A DNA stretch of 45,116 nt from Candidatus Solibacter sp. (GTDB lineage Bacteria; Acidobacteriota; Terriglobia; Bryobacterales; Bryobacteraceae): assembly GCA_025361425.1 (NCBI GenBank), contig JANYAH010000336.1:1-45116 (forward strand), read 5' to 3'. The notes under the pieces were generated by a model that did no database searches, was not told where the DNA came from, and saw only the letters and a list, made by a program, of their open reading frames with translations. Position 1 is the first letter of the stretch. The number at the start of each line of letters is the position of its first letter. Both the position numbers and the translations under genes were made by a program. This document shows, piece by piece, positions 1 through 8,502 of this stretch.

Positions 1-447
1 GGCGAACATAGTCAGAATCCAGGGCGCTAGATGGTAGGGCTCGGCGCCGGCGTTGCGCACCTCGTGGATCAATTCCACCGCCGTACCCGTGGCCGCCATT
101 TTGACCGTGATCTTCTTCTCCATCCCGGTGAGCGCTTCCACGGGTCCGGTGCACACAATCTCGCCCTCCTGCACCCGGATCGCGACGGGGTCGTTATCCA
201 GCGCGTAACTCTTCACCGCGTCCTCGGGCGCAATCCATACGCGGTGACCGCCCCTGGGCTGCCAATCGGCCTCGCCCGTTTTTCCCATTTGCCCGGCGAA
301 TTCCTTGAAAAAATTCTGCCCGCCGCAGAACCCGTAGCGCATGACGCGCGGTCCGACGTCGCCCGTTACCACGAGTTCCACTTCGCCGTTGGACATCCGC
401 CAACTGTTCGCCCAACCGTAAAAATTGGTTCTTTCGATGCTTATCAT
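1..447 (-). CDS. Aldose-epimerase-like protein (DUF4380-like), 3' end cut by window
   Basis: An open frame starts at ATG 445-447 on the minus strand and runs off the window at base 1, giving 149 visible residues beginning MISIERTNFYGW. The text contains 'VELVVTGDVGPRVMRYGF' and 'GGHRVWIAPEDA', a pattern I associate with galactose-mutarotase-fold proteins of the DUF4380 type, which bind sugars and often accompany sugar permeases. It starts 12 bases after the stop of the upstream permease, so the two are probably one operon under the operator at 1472-1489. A role in sugar anomer handling is inferred. I see no signal peptide, so it is probably cytoplasmic. The catalytic half may lie outside the window. 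Confidence 0.72.
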   Translation of the reverse strand, partial: MISIERTNFYGWANSWRMSNGEVELVVTGDVGPRVMRYGFCGGQNFFKEFAGQMGKTGEADWQPRGGHRVWIAPEDAVKSYALDNDPVAIRVQEGEIVCTGPVEALTGMEKKITVKMAATGTAVELIHEVRNAGAEPYHLAPWILTMFA

Positions 448-459
448 AAATTGCCGCCG

Positions 460-1455
460 TTACTGCGTCGCCGCCCCGATCAGAACCAGTCCGATGGTGT
501 ACCCGGCCAACATCAGCCCGAGATATTTGTTGGTCCCCGCCGGCGCCGCGCGGAACTCGCGCCAGATGAACAGCCCCCAGATCGCCGCCACCAGAGTCGC
601 GCCCTGTCCCAGCGCATAAGATGCCGCCGGACCCGCCACACTCGAAGCGATTACGTTGAAGCTGAGCGCCAGCATCCAGATCACCCCGCCCAGAATGCCA
701 ATGGCGTGCAGCCGCGCGCTGCCGCGGAAATAATCGCCATAAGTCAGATTGCCGGTGCGCATGAAAATCGTGTTCCACAAGAAGTTGCTGGCCAGCACTC
801 CCGCGCCGAAGAATACCAGCGCGACGTAGGGGGTCAGCATGCCGGGCATGATCGGCGCGGAGTTGAAGTTCGGCGAAATCGCCCGCATCAGCTGCGGGTA
901 GAAGAAGCCCATCAGCGCGCCCGCAATGGCGGAATAGATCACCCCGCGCAGCGGATTCCGCACGCCACTTTGCGGGAGACGCTTGTGGGCAAGAGCGGAC
1001 ATGATCATGGCGAACACGATTAGCGTCACCCCCGTGAACAGCAGCGCCGGGTCGCCCTTGGGCATTTCCACGTAGCTTGCCACCGTGCCGATGACCAGCG
1101 CCAGGCCGACGCCTACCGGAAAAGCCACGCTCATGCCGGCCGCATCAATGCCCACTACCAACAGAATGTTCGAGAGGTTGAACAGCACCCCGCTGATCAG
1201 CGCCGGCAGGAGGAAGCCCCAACTCGCCGAGTGCAGGTTCTCCACCGTGGGGACCCCCGCCGGTCCGAAACTGCCCAGCGTGTACGCAAACACCAGGCTG
1301 AACAGGAAGACGCCAATCGCGTAGTCCCAATAGAACAGTTGGAACGGCCACTTCTCCTTGCCCGCCAGCTTTTGCGTATTGGCCCAGGATCCCCACCCGA
1401 GCATGGTCACCACACAGAACACAATCGCCACGGGCAAGCTATTCACGACGAACAT
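460..1455 (-). CDS. Ten-helix sugar permease (GRP / ureide-permease-like, DMT superfamily)
   Basis: A 331-residue integral membrane protein with about ten hydrophobic segments and a duplicated five-helix layout. The N-terminal 'VVTMLGWGSWANTQKL' and following 'PFQLFYWDYAIGV' resemble GRP-type glucose/rhamnose permeases and ureide permeases. It probably imports a sugar or related small polar solute with a cation. I prefer ATG 1453-1455 because GGGAG lies about eight bases upstream; an in-frame ATG at 1470 would put the start inside the promoter-proximal palindrome. It is first in an operon with the epimerase-like gene. A LacI-type operator and a TATAAT box sit just upstream, so substrate-responsive repression is likely. 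The actual substrate cannot be read from the sequence. Confidence 0.8.
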   Translation of the reverse strand: MFVVNSLPVAIVFCVVTMLGWGSWANTQKLAGKEKWPFQLFYWDYAIGVFLFSLVFAYTLGSFGPAGVPTVENLHSASWGFLLPALISGVLFNLSNILLVVGIDAAGMSVAFPVGVGLALVIGTVASYVEMPKGDPALLFTGVTLIVFAMIMSALAHKRLPQSGVRNPLRGVIYSAIAGALMGFFYPQLMRAISPNFNSAPIMPGMLTPYVALVFFGAGVLASNFLWNTIFMRTGNLTYGDYFRGSARLHAIGILGGVIWMLALSFNVIASSVAGPAASYALGQGATLVAAIWGLFIWREFRAAPAGTNKYLGLMLAGYTIGLVLIGAATQ

Positions 1456-1471
1456 GGTTTGAACTCCCATC

Positions 1472-1501
1472 TCTCGAACCGGTTCGAGAAGGAAAATTAT
1501 A
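1472..1501 (-). promoter_or_regulatory. Promoter -10 box and LacI/GalR-type operator for the sugar permease operon
   Basis: TCTCGAACCGGTTCGAGA at 1472-1489 is a perfect 18-base palindrome with the central AACCGGTT typical of LacI/GalR-family operators. TATAAT reads on the minus strand at 1501-1496, so the expected transcription start falls at the edge of the palindrome, the classic repressor-blocks-initiation arrangement. No good -35 hexamer is visible at 16-18 bases. No LacI-family gene lies in the window, so the repressor must be encoded elsewhere. Confidence 0.7.
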
Positions 1502-1523
1502 TCTGGAATTCCATGTGGGGCGC

Positions 1524-1537
1524 GTTCCCATGGGAAC
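1524..1537. repeat. Perfect 14-base palindrome
   Basis: GTTCCCATGGGAAC is self-complementary and lies between the acylase stop and the permease promoter, centred exactly 50 bases from the centre of the LacI-type operator. Its central AT differs from the central CG of that operator, so it would need a different protein. Alternatively it forms a 5-bp stem with a CATG loop at the 3' end of the acylase transcript; no T-run follows. Confidence 0.45.
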
Positions 1538-1566
1538 CTCAGGACCGGGGAGGCAGCCCCACACCG

Positions 1567-3750
1567 TCAGTTTCCCGGATGGTATTCCCGCTGGGTGTGT
1601 CCCTGGAGTTGCGCGCGGTAGAAGTAGACCTCCCGCAATTCGCCCGTGCTGTACCGTTTGGCTTGGTCGTTGAAGTGAGGCGATTTCGGATCCCCGCTTT
1701 CCCCGCCAGCCGTCACGGCCCTGGCGCGCACCCGGTCGCCGAACTCCACCACGGCGACAAAGCTGTTACCGGTGGTGCCGTACCACTTCTTAGTCCCCGG
1801 ATACGCGCGCGCTCCGAAAGAGGCCAGCGATCCCCACTGCGCGGAGGTGAAGCCGACGGGAATGCTTGCCCCCGCGTCATTGAACGGCTGGACGATGTCG
1901 CCGGTGAGGCGCTGGAATCGATTGATATCGCCCCACGGCGTCTTCCACGTACCAAAGTCCGCGGCAAGTTTGTCGGACGCCGCCGCCAGCGAATGCAGCA
2001 ACTGCTCCGCGGGCGCATCGGCGATGGCGTCGTCGATGGATGTTCCCGCACCACGCCCGCCTCCGCCGACGCGCCGCCGGATATCCTCGCCCCAGAAGAC
2101 GCCCAGGGAAGTGGGCACGGAGTTCACGGACCAGCGTAGATCCCACACGCGCAAAAGTGCGATCTGCGCGGCGACTTTGGCTTTCGCGGGATTGGCGGCC
2201 GGGGTCTCGTCCCACGCCTTGATGAGCGCGGGGATCGGTTTTTCAAACCACGTGAGGTAGCTGTCGTACGCCGCGGCAAGCAGAGAGTCAAGCGTGAAAT
2301 TCTTGGTGTTCCGCAGCACCCGGATGGCGTGCAGCCCGCGCGCGGATTCACCGCCGCTCTCTACATATGCGGGATAATCTTCCTTTTTCGGGCTGCTCGG
2401 CCCGGCCGCGGACCACGGCCAGTTGTTGGTGTTGTAGAGCCAGCCGCTCTTGGGGTTCAGCAGGTGCGGCGTCTCGTCCACCGCATGCAGTCCCTTCCAC
2501 TCCGTGGCCGGATTACTCCCATCCACCGGCTTGGTCCAGTCGAAGCTGGTATCGCGTTTCGGAATGAAGTTACCGTGGAAGTAGGCGATGTCGCCATCGG
2601 CATCGGCGAAGATGGTGTTGTTCGACGAGTTGGCCTGCAGTTCCATGGTCTGCCGGAACGTTTTGTAGTCCTTCGCCTTGGTCCGCGTGTAGGATTGCAT
2701 CAGCGCCTTCACTGGCTCCTGCATCAACCGGATGCTGACCCACTTGCCGTTGGCCTCCCGCACGATGGGCCCGTGGTGGGTCCGGTAGACGGTGAATTTC
2801 TTTTCAACCATCGCGTTGCCGGCGCGGTACGGCACGGTGATTGGCGCCGCCACCAGCGGACGTTCTTCGTTGCCGTATTTGTAGAAGAAGCGATCGCCTC
2901 TTTTCTGCACGGTTTCGAGATACTCGTCCACCGCATCCACACCGCTGGAGGTGTGCATCCAGCCGGTGCGTTCGTTGAACCCCTGGTACACGAAGAACTG
3001 GCCCCAGGTCACGGCGCCGTAGGCATTCAGCCCCTGCTCGCTCACCATCTGCAGCTCAGAGCGGAAGAAGAAGGAGGTGTGGGGGTTAATCAGCAGCAGG
3101 GCGTGGTGCGCCACGGTGTTGGAGGGCCCGATGGCCATGCCGTTCGACCCTCCGGGCTCCGCCGCCTGGCTCTCGGGAGCCTGGTAGAACGCCCGGCGCA
3201 CGGCGTCTTTGCCGTAGAACGCCTGGAGTTGGTTCAGGTTCACGCGCTCGATGTCGCCGCCGATGCTCCCCTCGGTGAAGGCAAGAGCCATCCACGGCTC
3301 GAAGCGCTGGATCACTCTCGGTTTCACCTCGGGATGCTTGGAGAGATAGTAGTTCAGGCCGTCGGCGAAAGCGTTCATCAGCGTTTTCAACCACGCCGGA
3401 CTGGCTGCGTATTGGCTCTTCAACGCGGCGGGGTCGATGAATAGCTTCATGCGCAGGTCCTGGTAGACCCTGCCCTCGCCCTCGGCCTCCGCCAGACGCC
3501 CCATGGCGTTGAGGTAATTGGTCTCGACGCGATTGAAATCGTCCTCCGCCTGGGTGTACATCATGCCGAAGACGGCGTCGGCGTCGCTTCTTCCGTAGAC
3601 GTGCGCGATACCCCAATCGTCACGCACGATGCTGACCCTGCCAGCCTGCTGCTGCCAGCGCGCGGCTTCGGGGGCCGCGGCGGCCTGAAACGCAAGCGCG
3701 GCGGATGCGGCAGCCAGCAGGAGAACGGCCTGCTTCACATAACGTTTCAT
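1567..3750 (-). CDS. Penicillin acylase family protein (Ntn hydrolase), secreted
   Basis: A 727-residue precursor starting [21 protein letters not shown], a clear Sec signal peptide. The N-terminal part has 'DDWGIAHVYGRSDADAVFGMMYTQAEDD', and 'GGSNGMAIGPS' places the N-terminal nucleophile serine at about residue 202. Family members are cut before this serine into alpha and beta chains that hydrolyse amide bonds of acyl side chains (acyl-homoserine lactones, beta-lactams, lipopeptides); the substrate here is unknown. A longer frame starts at 3783, but ATG 3748-3750 is preferred because it precedes the signal peptide and overlaps the ilvE stop by one base (TAATG), which suggests translational coupling. 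It is last in a flippase-ilvE-acylase operon. Confidence 0.88.
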   Translation of the reverse strand: MKRYVKQAVLLLAAASAALAFQAAAAPEAARWQQQAGRVSIVRDDWGIAHVYGRSDADAVFGMMYTQAEDDFNRVETNYLNAMGRLAEAEGEGRVYQDLRMKLFIDPAALKSQYAASPAWLKTLMNAFADGLNYYLSKHPEVKPRVIQRFEPWMALAFTEGSIGGDIERVNLNQLQAFYGKDAVRRAFYQAPESQAAEPGGSNGMAIGPSNTVAHHALLLINPHTSFFFRSELQMVSEQGLNAYGAVTWGQFFVYQGFNERTGWMHTSSGVDAVDEYLETVQKRGDRFFYKYGNEERPLVAAPITVPYRAGNAMVEKKFTVYRTHHGPIVREANGKWVSIRLMQEPVKALMQSYTRTKAKDYKTFRQTMELQANSSNNTIFADADGDIAYFHGNFIPKRDTSFDWTKPVDGSNPATEWKGLHAVDETPHLLNPKSGWLYNTNNWPWSAAGPSSPKKEDYPAYVESGGESARGLHAIRVLRNTKNFTLDSLLAAAYDSYLTWFEKPIPALIKAWDETPAANPAKAKVAAQIALLRVWDLRWSVNSVPTSLGVFWGEDIRRRVGGGGRGAGTSIDDAIADAPAEQLLHSLAAASDKLAADFGTWKTPWGDINRFQRLTGDIVQPFNDAGASIPVGFTSAQWGSLASFGARAYPGTKKWYGTTGNSFVAVVEFGDRVRARAVTAGGESGDPKSPHFNDQAKRYSTGELREVYFYRAQLQGHTQREYHPGN

Positions 3751-4685
3751 TACCCCACCAGGGCGTGGACCGGCGAGAGCCAACCGTGGCTATCCTCGCG
3801 CGTGCCGTTGATCACTCCGAAGAATTCTTTCTGCAGCCGCTCCGCGATGGGGCCTCGGCGGCCTGTGCCGACGGTGATCCGGTCGATGGAGCGGATCGGC
3901 GTGATTTCAGCGGCGGTGCCGCTGAAGAAGACCTCATCGGCGACGTACAGCATTTCCCGTGGAATGATGGTCTCCACCACCGGGATGCCGATCTCGCGGG
4001 CGATCGTGAGGATGGCGTCGCGCGTAATGCCGGGAAGCACGCTGGCGCCGAGCGGCGGGGTGTGGATCTTGCCGTCGCGCACCACGAAGATGTTCTCACC
4101 CGAGCCTTCGCTGACGTAGCCGGCCACATCGAGCGCGATCCCTTCGGCATAGCCGTTGGTGATGGCTTCCATTTTTATGAGCTGCGAGTTCATGTAATTC
4201 GCGCCAGCCTTGGCCAGCGCGGGCAGCGTGTTGGGGGCCAGGCGGCTCCAACTGGAGACGCAGACGTCGACGCCTTCGGCGAGAGCATCGTCGCCCAGAT
4301 ACTTACCCCAACTCCAGCACGCCATGAAGACGTCGATGGGGTTCTTCATGCCATTGACGCCCATTTCTCCGTACCCGCGCATCACGATGGGGCGCACGTA
4401 GCAGGAATCCATTTTGTTGACGCGCACCAGTTCCAGCATGGCGTCGGCCAGTTGATCGGCGGAGAATCCGATATTGTCCATGCGGTAAATTTTGGCCGAA
4501 TCCAGCATGCGGCGGACATGCTCGCGCAAGCGGAATATGGCCGGCCCCGACGGGGTGGAATAGCAGCGAATGCCTTCGAATACGCTGCTCCCATAGCTCA
4601 CCACGTGCGAGAGCACGTGAATCGTGGCATCCTGCCAGGGGATGAAGCGGCCGTTATGCCAAATCTTTTCAGTAGGCGTCAACAT
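3750..4685 (-). CDS. ilvE: Branched-chain amino acid aminotransferase
   Basis: A 311-residue PLP-dependent fold-type IV enzyme catalysing the last step of Leu/Ile/Val synthesis and the first step of their breakdown. '[13 protein letters not shown]' near residue 35 and '[13 protein letters not shown]' carrying the PLP lysine are diagnostic, as is the later '[14 protein letters not shown]'. Length equals that of typical group I IlvE proteins. It sits 19 bases after the flippase-like gene and overlaps the acylase start by one base. A TATAAT hexamer lies six bases before its ATG, so it may have its own promoter giving a leaderless mRNA besides read-through from upstream. D-amino-acid transaminase is a distant alternative within the fold, but the match to IlvE is close. 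Confidence 0.93.
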   Translation of the reverse strand: MLTPTEKIWHNGRFIPWQDATIHVLSHVVSYGSSVFEGIRCYSTPSGPAIFRLREHVRRMLDSAKIYRMDNIGFSADQLADAMLELVRVNKMDSCYVRPIVMRGYGEMGVNGMKNPIDVFMACWSWGKYLGDDALAEGVDVCVSSWSRLAPNTLPALAKAGANYMNSQLIKMEAITNGYAEGIALDVAGYVSEGSGENIFVVRDGKIHTPPLGASVLPGITRDAILTIAREIGIPVVETIIPREMLYVADEVFFSGTAAEITPIRSIDRITVGTGRRGPIAERLQKEFFGVINGTREDSHGWLSPVHALVG

Positions 4686-4691
4686 GAATAA

Positions 4692-4697
4692 ATTATA
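4692..4697 (-). promoter_or_regulatory. -10 hexamer six bases before ilvE ATG
   Basis: Minus-strand TATAAT at 4697-4692 is followed by six bases and then the ilvE ATG. A start about 6-7 bases after the -10 box would coincide with the start codon, the signature of a leaderless transcript. There is no Shine-Dalgarno sequence in the 19-base gap and no clear -35 hexamer. Confidence 0.45.
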
Positions 4698-4704
4698 CCG
4701 GAAG

Positions 4705-5685
4705 TTACTTGACCGCCTGCCTCGCGCCCTGGCGGGCTCGGTCGCGGAGTTCGCCGATATTCAGACCGGTGAGCGCGGTGGCCACGGCCCCGCCCATCAA
4801 TAGCGGCAGCGTGAGAGAGACGAACAGAATAATGGAGAACGTCTTAGCATCGTTCTGTTCGACTTCGAAGAGGCCGAGCGCCATGACGCAGGCAAGATTA
4901 ATCAGGCCGAGATTGCCGGGGGCGTTAGGCACTACCGTGCTAAGACGGATCAGGGTCAGGACGCCGCCCGCAACCCAGAAAGAGAGATCCAGGCCATAGG
5001 CGCGCATCAAGGCGAAAACCGACAGAATCTGTAGCGCGAAGTAGAGCAGACTGATGGCGGCGGTGAAGCCCAGGGTGCGCGCGCTGCCCATTAGATGCAG
5101 CCCTTCCACGATGTGGCGCAGGGTGGCGCTCCAGCGGCTTTCGCTGAGTACCGCGTGGGCATGCTGCTTGTGCTTCACGATCCAGAAGAGGATGCCGATG
5201 CCCATCAGCAGCAGTACGGCGAGCGCCTGCACCAAGATGGTGAGATCCCGCGGGATGCCGCGCACGAAGCTGGCTGTGATGAGGAACGCGGCGATCATCC
5301 AAATGCCGTCGATGATGCGCTCCAGGCCCGCGGAGGCGAAGGTGAGCGAGAGGCGCAGATCGTTCCAGTGGGCCAGCAGGTAGCAGCGAATCACCTCGCC
5401 GGTGCGCAGCGGGAGCAGTTCATTGGCGAAAAGTCCGATGTAGATTGCCTGCACGGTGCGCCAGAAGCTGACGCGCGCCACGGGCGCCAGCAGTGTGGTC
5501 CAGCGCCAGCCGTGGGCGACGTAGACCGCGAGATCGGCGGCCACCGCGAGCCCCACCCACCGGTAATCGAGCGAACGCAGCGTGGGTCCCAGTTCGCTGA
5601 GCGGGTATCCATGGAGCACCCAGATGAGGCAGGCGGCGGAGATGCTGTAACCGAGCACTTGCGGAAGCCAACCTGGGATTCTCAT
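4705..5685 (-). CDS. Flippase-like integral membrane protein (LPG synthase TM-domain family, UPF0104)
   Basis: A 326-residue protein with seven to nine hydrophobic helices. '[19 protein letters not shown]', '[10 protein letters not shown]' and '[20 protein letters not shown]' match the conserved blocks of the family related to the membrane half of lysylphosphatidylglycerol synthase (MprF) and AglD. Such proteins are thought to translocate lipid-linked molecules across the inner membrane. There is no fused synthase domain, so this is the stand-alone form. It is the first gene of an operon with ilvE and the acylase. Start ATG 5683-5685 is the only good candidate, although no strong ribosome site precedes it. 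The lipid handled is unknown. Confidence 0.83.
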   Translation of the reverse strand: MRIPGWLPQVLGYSISAACLIWVLHGYPLSELGPTLRSLDYRWVGLAVAADLAVYVAHGWRWTTLLAPVARVSFWRTVQAIYIGLFANELLPLRTGEVIRCYLLAHWNDLRLSLTFASAGLERIIDGIWMIAAFLITASFVRGIPRDLTILVQALAVLLLMGIGILFWIVKHKQHAHAVLSESRWSATLRHIVEGLHLMGSARTLGFTAAISLLYFALQILSVFALMRAYGLDLSFWVAGGVLTLIRLSTVVPNAPGNLGLINLACVMALGLFEVEQNDAKTFSIILFVSLTLPLLMGGAVATALTGLNIGELRDRARQGARQAVK

Positions 5686-5815
5686 CGGGGTTCGGTCACG
5701 CCTTCATCATAGCCTGAGGACTCAACGGAGCCTTGTGGGGCGCACCCCCTGGACCCGCTTCTTGCCTCGGCTTGCCCATCCAGCGTTCCGCAGCGCAACA
5801 CCGCCCAGGTTAGGG

Positions 5816-5821
5816 TACTCT
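5816..5821 (+). promoter_or_regulatory. TAnnnT hexamer seven bases before fadN
   Basis: TACTCT at 5816-5821 is followed by AGCTGTG and the fadN ATG at 5829. An almost identical string (TACTCT, then AGATCTG, then ATG) precedes the GH116 gene at 25957. No Shine-Dalgarno sequence is present. This is consistent with a leaderless promoter but rests on pattern only. Confidence 0.35.
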
Positions 5822-5828
5822 AGCTGTG

Positions 5829-8162
5829 ATGAAGCCATTACGCCGTGTTGCGGTATTGGGGGCCGGAACCATGGGGGCGCGGATCGCGGCCCATTTTGCC
5901 AATGCGGGGTTCCCGGTGGACCTGTTGGATATCGTGCTGCCGGACCAGCCCAAGCGGAATCTGGCGGCGCTAACCGGAATCGAAAGCGCCGCGAAGCAGA
6001 GGCCCGTTGCGTTTTTCACGGACGCCGCGAAAGCCCTGATCGCGCCGGGGAATTTCGAGGACGATCTGGGCCGCGTGGGGCGATGCGAGTGGATCGTCGA
6101 AGCCGTGGCGGAGAATCTTGAGATCAAACGTTCGCTGTGGCGCCGCGTGGCGGCGTTGCGCGCCCCGGGGTCGATTGTCTCAACGAATACCAGCGGGATT
6201 CCGCTGGCGCGGATCTCCGAGGGCTTCGATAGCGAGTTCCGGCAGCATTTTCTGGGCACGCACTTCTTCAATCCGCCGCGCTATCTGCACCTGGCGGAAG
6301 TCATCGCGGGGGCGGAGACGCGCGCTGAAGTCCTCGATTGGGTGGCCGCGTTCTGCGATCTGCACCTTGGCAAAGGCGTGGTGCCGTGCAAAGATACGCC
6401 CAACTTTATCGGCAATCGCATCGGCTGCTTCTTCGGGGCGAAAGTGGGACTGCTCACCGAAGAAGGCGACTACACGGTGGAGGAGGTGGACGCGCTGACG
6501 GGGCCGCTGATCGGGCTCCCGAAGAGCGCCAGCTTCCGGCTGATCGATATTATCGGCCTTGATGTGTGGGTCCATGTGCTGCGTAATTTGTATGAGGCGG
6601 CGCCGCTCGACCCGGCCCGCGAACTGTATCGCGTTCCGGAAATCATGCAGCAGATGATGCAGCGCGATTGGCTGGGGGAAAAGCGCGGGCAGGGCTTCTA
6701 CAAGCGCGTGGGCAAAGGCGCGGACAAGCAGATTTGGGCACTGGACCGCAAGACGTTGGAGTATCGCCTGGTGCAAAAGATGAAGTTTCCGGCGGTGGAA
6801 GCCGTGCGCGGAATCGAGGACCTCGGGCAGCGGCTGCGCGCGCTGGTGGCGTCCGACGACCGCGCCGGGCAGTTTCTGTGGAAGCTGTTTCGCGACTTCG
6901 TGATCTATGCGGCGCGCATGGTGCCAGAGATATCGGACCGCATCGTGGAGATCGATCGCGCCATGCGTTGGGGTTACGGGTTCAAGCTCGGGCCCTTCGA
7001 ACTGTGGGACGCGCTCGGCGTGCCGGAGACTGTAGAGCGCATGGGCCGCGAAGGGTGCGCGATTCCGGAGAACGTGGCACGCATGCTGGCATCGGGCGCG
7101 CAGAGCTTCTATGCGGCTGCGGATTCCGAGGGCGAACCGGCGACGCGCTACTTCCACCTGCATGGCGGCGGGTACGCCGAACTGGAGAAACGTCCGGGCG
7201 TGACGGTGCTGGGCGAGATCAAGCGGGCCCGCGGTGTAGTCAAGACCAACCCCGGAGCCTCGCTGGTGGACCTGGGAGACGGCGTGCTGTGCCTGGAGTT
7301 CCACAGCAAGATGAATGCGCTGGGCGAGGACATGATACAGATGATGGCCGGCGCCTTGGATGAGGTGGACCGCGGCTTTGAGGCGCTGGTAGTGGCCAAC
7401 GATGGCGAGAACTTCAGCGTCGGCGCCAATCTGATGATGGTGTTGCTGGCCTCCCAGGAAGGCGAGTGGGACGAACTCGACACCGCCATCCGGCGCTTCC
7501 AGGCGGCCTGCATGGCGATGAAGTACGCCTCGCGCCCGGTGGTGGCGGCGGCGTTCAACATGGCGCTGGGCGGCGGCTGCGAAGTGCTGCTGCACGCGGG
7601 CCGCGTGCAGGCCTCGGCGGAAACCTACATGGGCCTGGTGGAGACGGGCGTGGGGCTGATTCCGGCGGGAGGAGGGTGCAAGGAAATGCTGCTGCGGCTG
7701 GGCAACGCCAAACGCGCGTTCGACTTGATCGGGTTCGGCAAGGTCAGCGAGAGTGCCGCGCACGCGCGCGAGCTGGGTTTCCTGCGCCCCAGCGACGGGC
7801 TGACCATGAATCGCGAACGCCTGGCGGCGGACGCCAAGGCGGCGGCGCTTGGGATGGTGCCCGGTTGGTCGCCAATGCTGCCGCGGCAGGATATCCCGGT
7901 GGAAGGCGAGGCGGGCTATGCAACGCTGAAGATGGGTATGAAGATTGCGGCCGAAGGCGGGTACATCACGGAGTACGATTGCGTGGTCGGGGAGAAACTG
8001 GCATACGTGCTTAGCGGCGGACGCCTGACCGGCACGCAGAAGGTCTCGGAACAGTATCTGCTGGATCTGGAGCGGGAAGCGTTTCTGAGTTTGTGCGGCA
8101 ATGTGAAGACCCGGGAACGTATGCAGTACATGCTGAAGAACGGCAAGGCGCTGAGAAACTGA
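5829..8162 (+). CDS. fadN: 3-hydroxyacyl-CoA dehydrogenase / enoyl-CoA hydratase, FadN type
   Basis: A 777-residue bifunctional beta-oxidation enzyme. Residues 7-16 (VAVLGAGTMG) open the NAD-binding Rossmann fold, followed by 'LGTHFFNPPRYLHLAEVI' and 'PCKDTPNFIGNRIGCFFG' of the dehydrogenase. A crotonase domain occupies the C-terminal third, with 'MALGGGCEVLLHAGRVQA' and 'MGLVETGVGLIPAGGG'. Dehydrogenase-first order is that of Bacillus FadN and is opposite to E. coli FadB/FadJ. I use ATG 5829 rather than the GTG three bases earlier because of the TACTCT element. The following genes fadA and fadE give the same order as the Bacillus fadNAE operon, so the enzyme hydrates and oxidises acyl-CoA intermediates in the cytoplasm. 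Confidence 0.93.
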   Translation: MKPLRRVAVLGAGTMGARIAAHFANAGFPVDLLDIVLPDQPKRNLAALTGIESAAKQRPVAFFTDAAKALIAPGNFEDDLGRVGRCEWIVEAVAENLEIKRSLWRRVAALRAPGSIVSTNTSGIPLARISEGFDSEFRQHFLGTHFFNPPRYLHLAEVIAGAETRAEVLDWVAAFCDLHLGKGVVPCKDTPNFIGNRIGCFFGAKVGLLTEEGDYTVEEVDALTGPLIGLPKSASFRLIDIIGLDVWVHVLRNLYEAAPLDPARELYRVPEIMQQMMQRDWLGEKRGQGFYKRVGKGADKQIWALDRKTLEYRLVQKMKFPAVEAVRGIEDLGQRLRALVASDDRAGQFLWKLFRDFVIYAARMVPEISDRIVEIDRAMRWGYGFKLGPFELWDALGVPETVERMGREGCAIPENVARMLASGAQSFYAAADSEGEPATRYFHLHGGGYAELEKRPGVTVLGEIKRARGVVKTNPGASLVDLGDGVLCLEFHSKMNALGEDMIQMMAGALDEVDRGFEALVVANDGENFSVGANLMMVLLASQEGEWDELDTAIRRFQAACMAMKYASRPVVAAAFNMALGGGCEVLLHAGRVQASAETYMGLVETGVGLIPAGGGCKEMLLRLGNAKRAFDLIGFGKVSESAAHARELGFLRPSDGLTMNRERLAADAKAAALGMVPGWSPMLPRQDIPVEGEAGYATLKMGMKIAAEGGYITEYDCVVGEKLAYVLSGGRLTGTQKVSEQYLLDLEREAFLSLCGNVKTRERMQYMLKNGKALRN

Positions 8163-8502
8163 GGATGCGGATTCAACGCAGAGACGCAGAGATCGCAGAG
8201 GGAAGCGCGGAGAACACCTTTGAAATAGCGCGCCATGCGGCAAGCGGTAATTGTCGATTATTTCCGGGCTCGCTTTTCTCTGCTCTTCCTCTGCGCTCTC
8301 TGCGTCTCTGCGTTGAACAGCCTCGTTCGTAACCAAAGGAGAACAGCCATGCGGGAAGCGGTAATTGTCGATTATTTCCGGGCGGCGGCGCGGAGCGCGG
8401 TGCGGCGTTTCCGTGCCTCCGCCCGCTTTTCTCTGCGCTTCCCTCTGCGCTCTCTGCGTCTCTGCGTTGAACAGCCTCGTTCGTAACCAAAGGAGAACAG
8501 CC
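8163..8502. repeat. CTCTGCG repeat block with two extra copies of the fadA start region
   Basis: This 340-base gap holds three related arms. Arm 1 (8172-8207) is the reverse complement of arm 3 (8436-8471) with one mismatch in 36; arm 2 ends at 8317 and is a slightly diverged direct copy of arm 3. Each of arms 2 and 3 is followed by the same 31-base stretch (8318-8348 and 8472-8502) with AACCAAAGGAGAACAGCC directly before an ATG. That ATG and its next ~22 bases, the fadA N-terminus coding for MREAVIVD, appear at 8235, 8349 and 8503; the first copy has Gln for Glu at codon 3. Only the copy at 8503 continues into a real thiolase. It looks like a repeat element plus a tandem duplication of the fadA 5' end. 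Confidence 0.85.
8349..8486 (+). other. Repeat-derived leader ORF carrying the fadA ribosome site and first codons
   Basis: ATG 8349 has exactly the ribosome site of fadA (AAAGGAG, eight bases upstream) and encodes 45 residues starting [18 protein letters not shown], then an arginine-rich tail read through the CTCTGCG repeat, ending at TAA 8484-8486. The stop is 16 bases before the fadA ATG and lies just before fadA's own ribosome site. It is also in frame with the first start copy at 8235, giving an 83-codon open frame, though 8235 lacks a ribosome site. The peptide has no thiolase fold and is probably not functional as a protein. Translation through it could influence fadA expression. Confidence 0.5.

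Noticed and set aside
8172-8471. CRISPR-like array in the repeat block
   Set aside because: There are only three arms, one of them inverted, with unequal intervals that contain gene-start copies; no cas gene is present.
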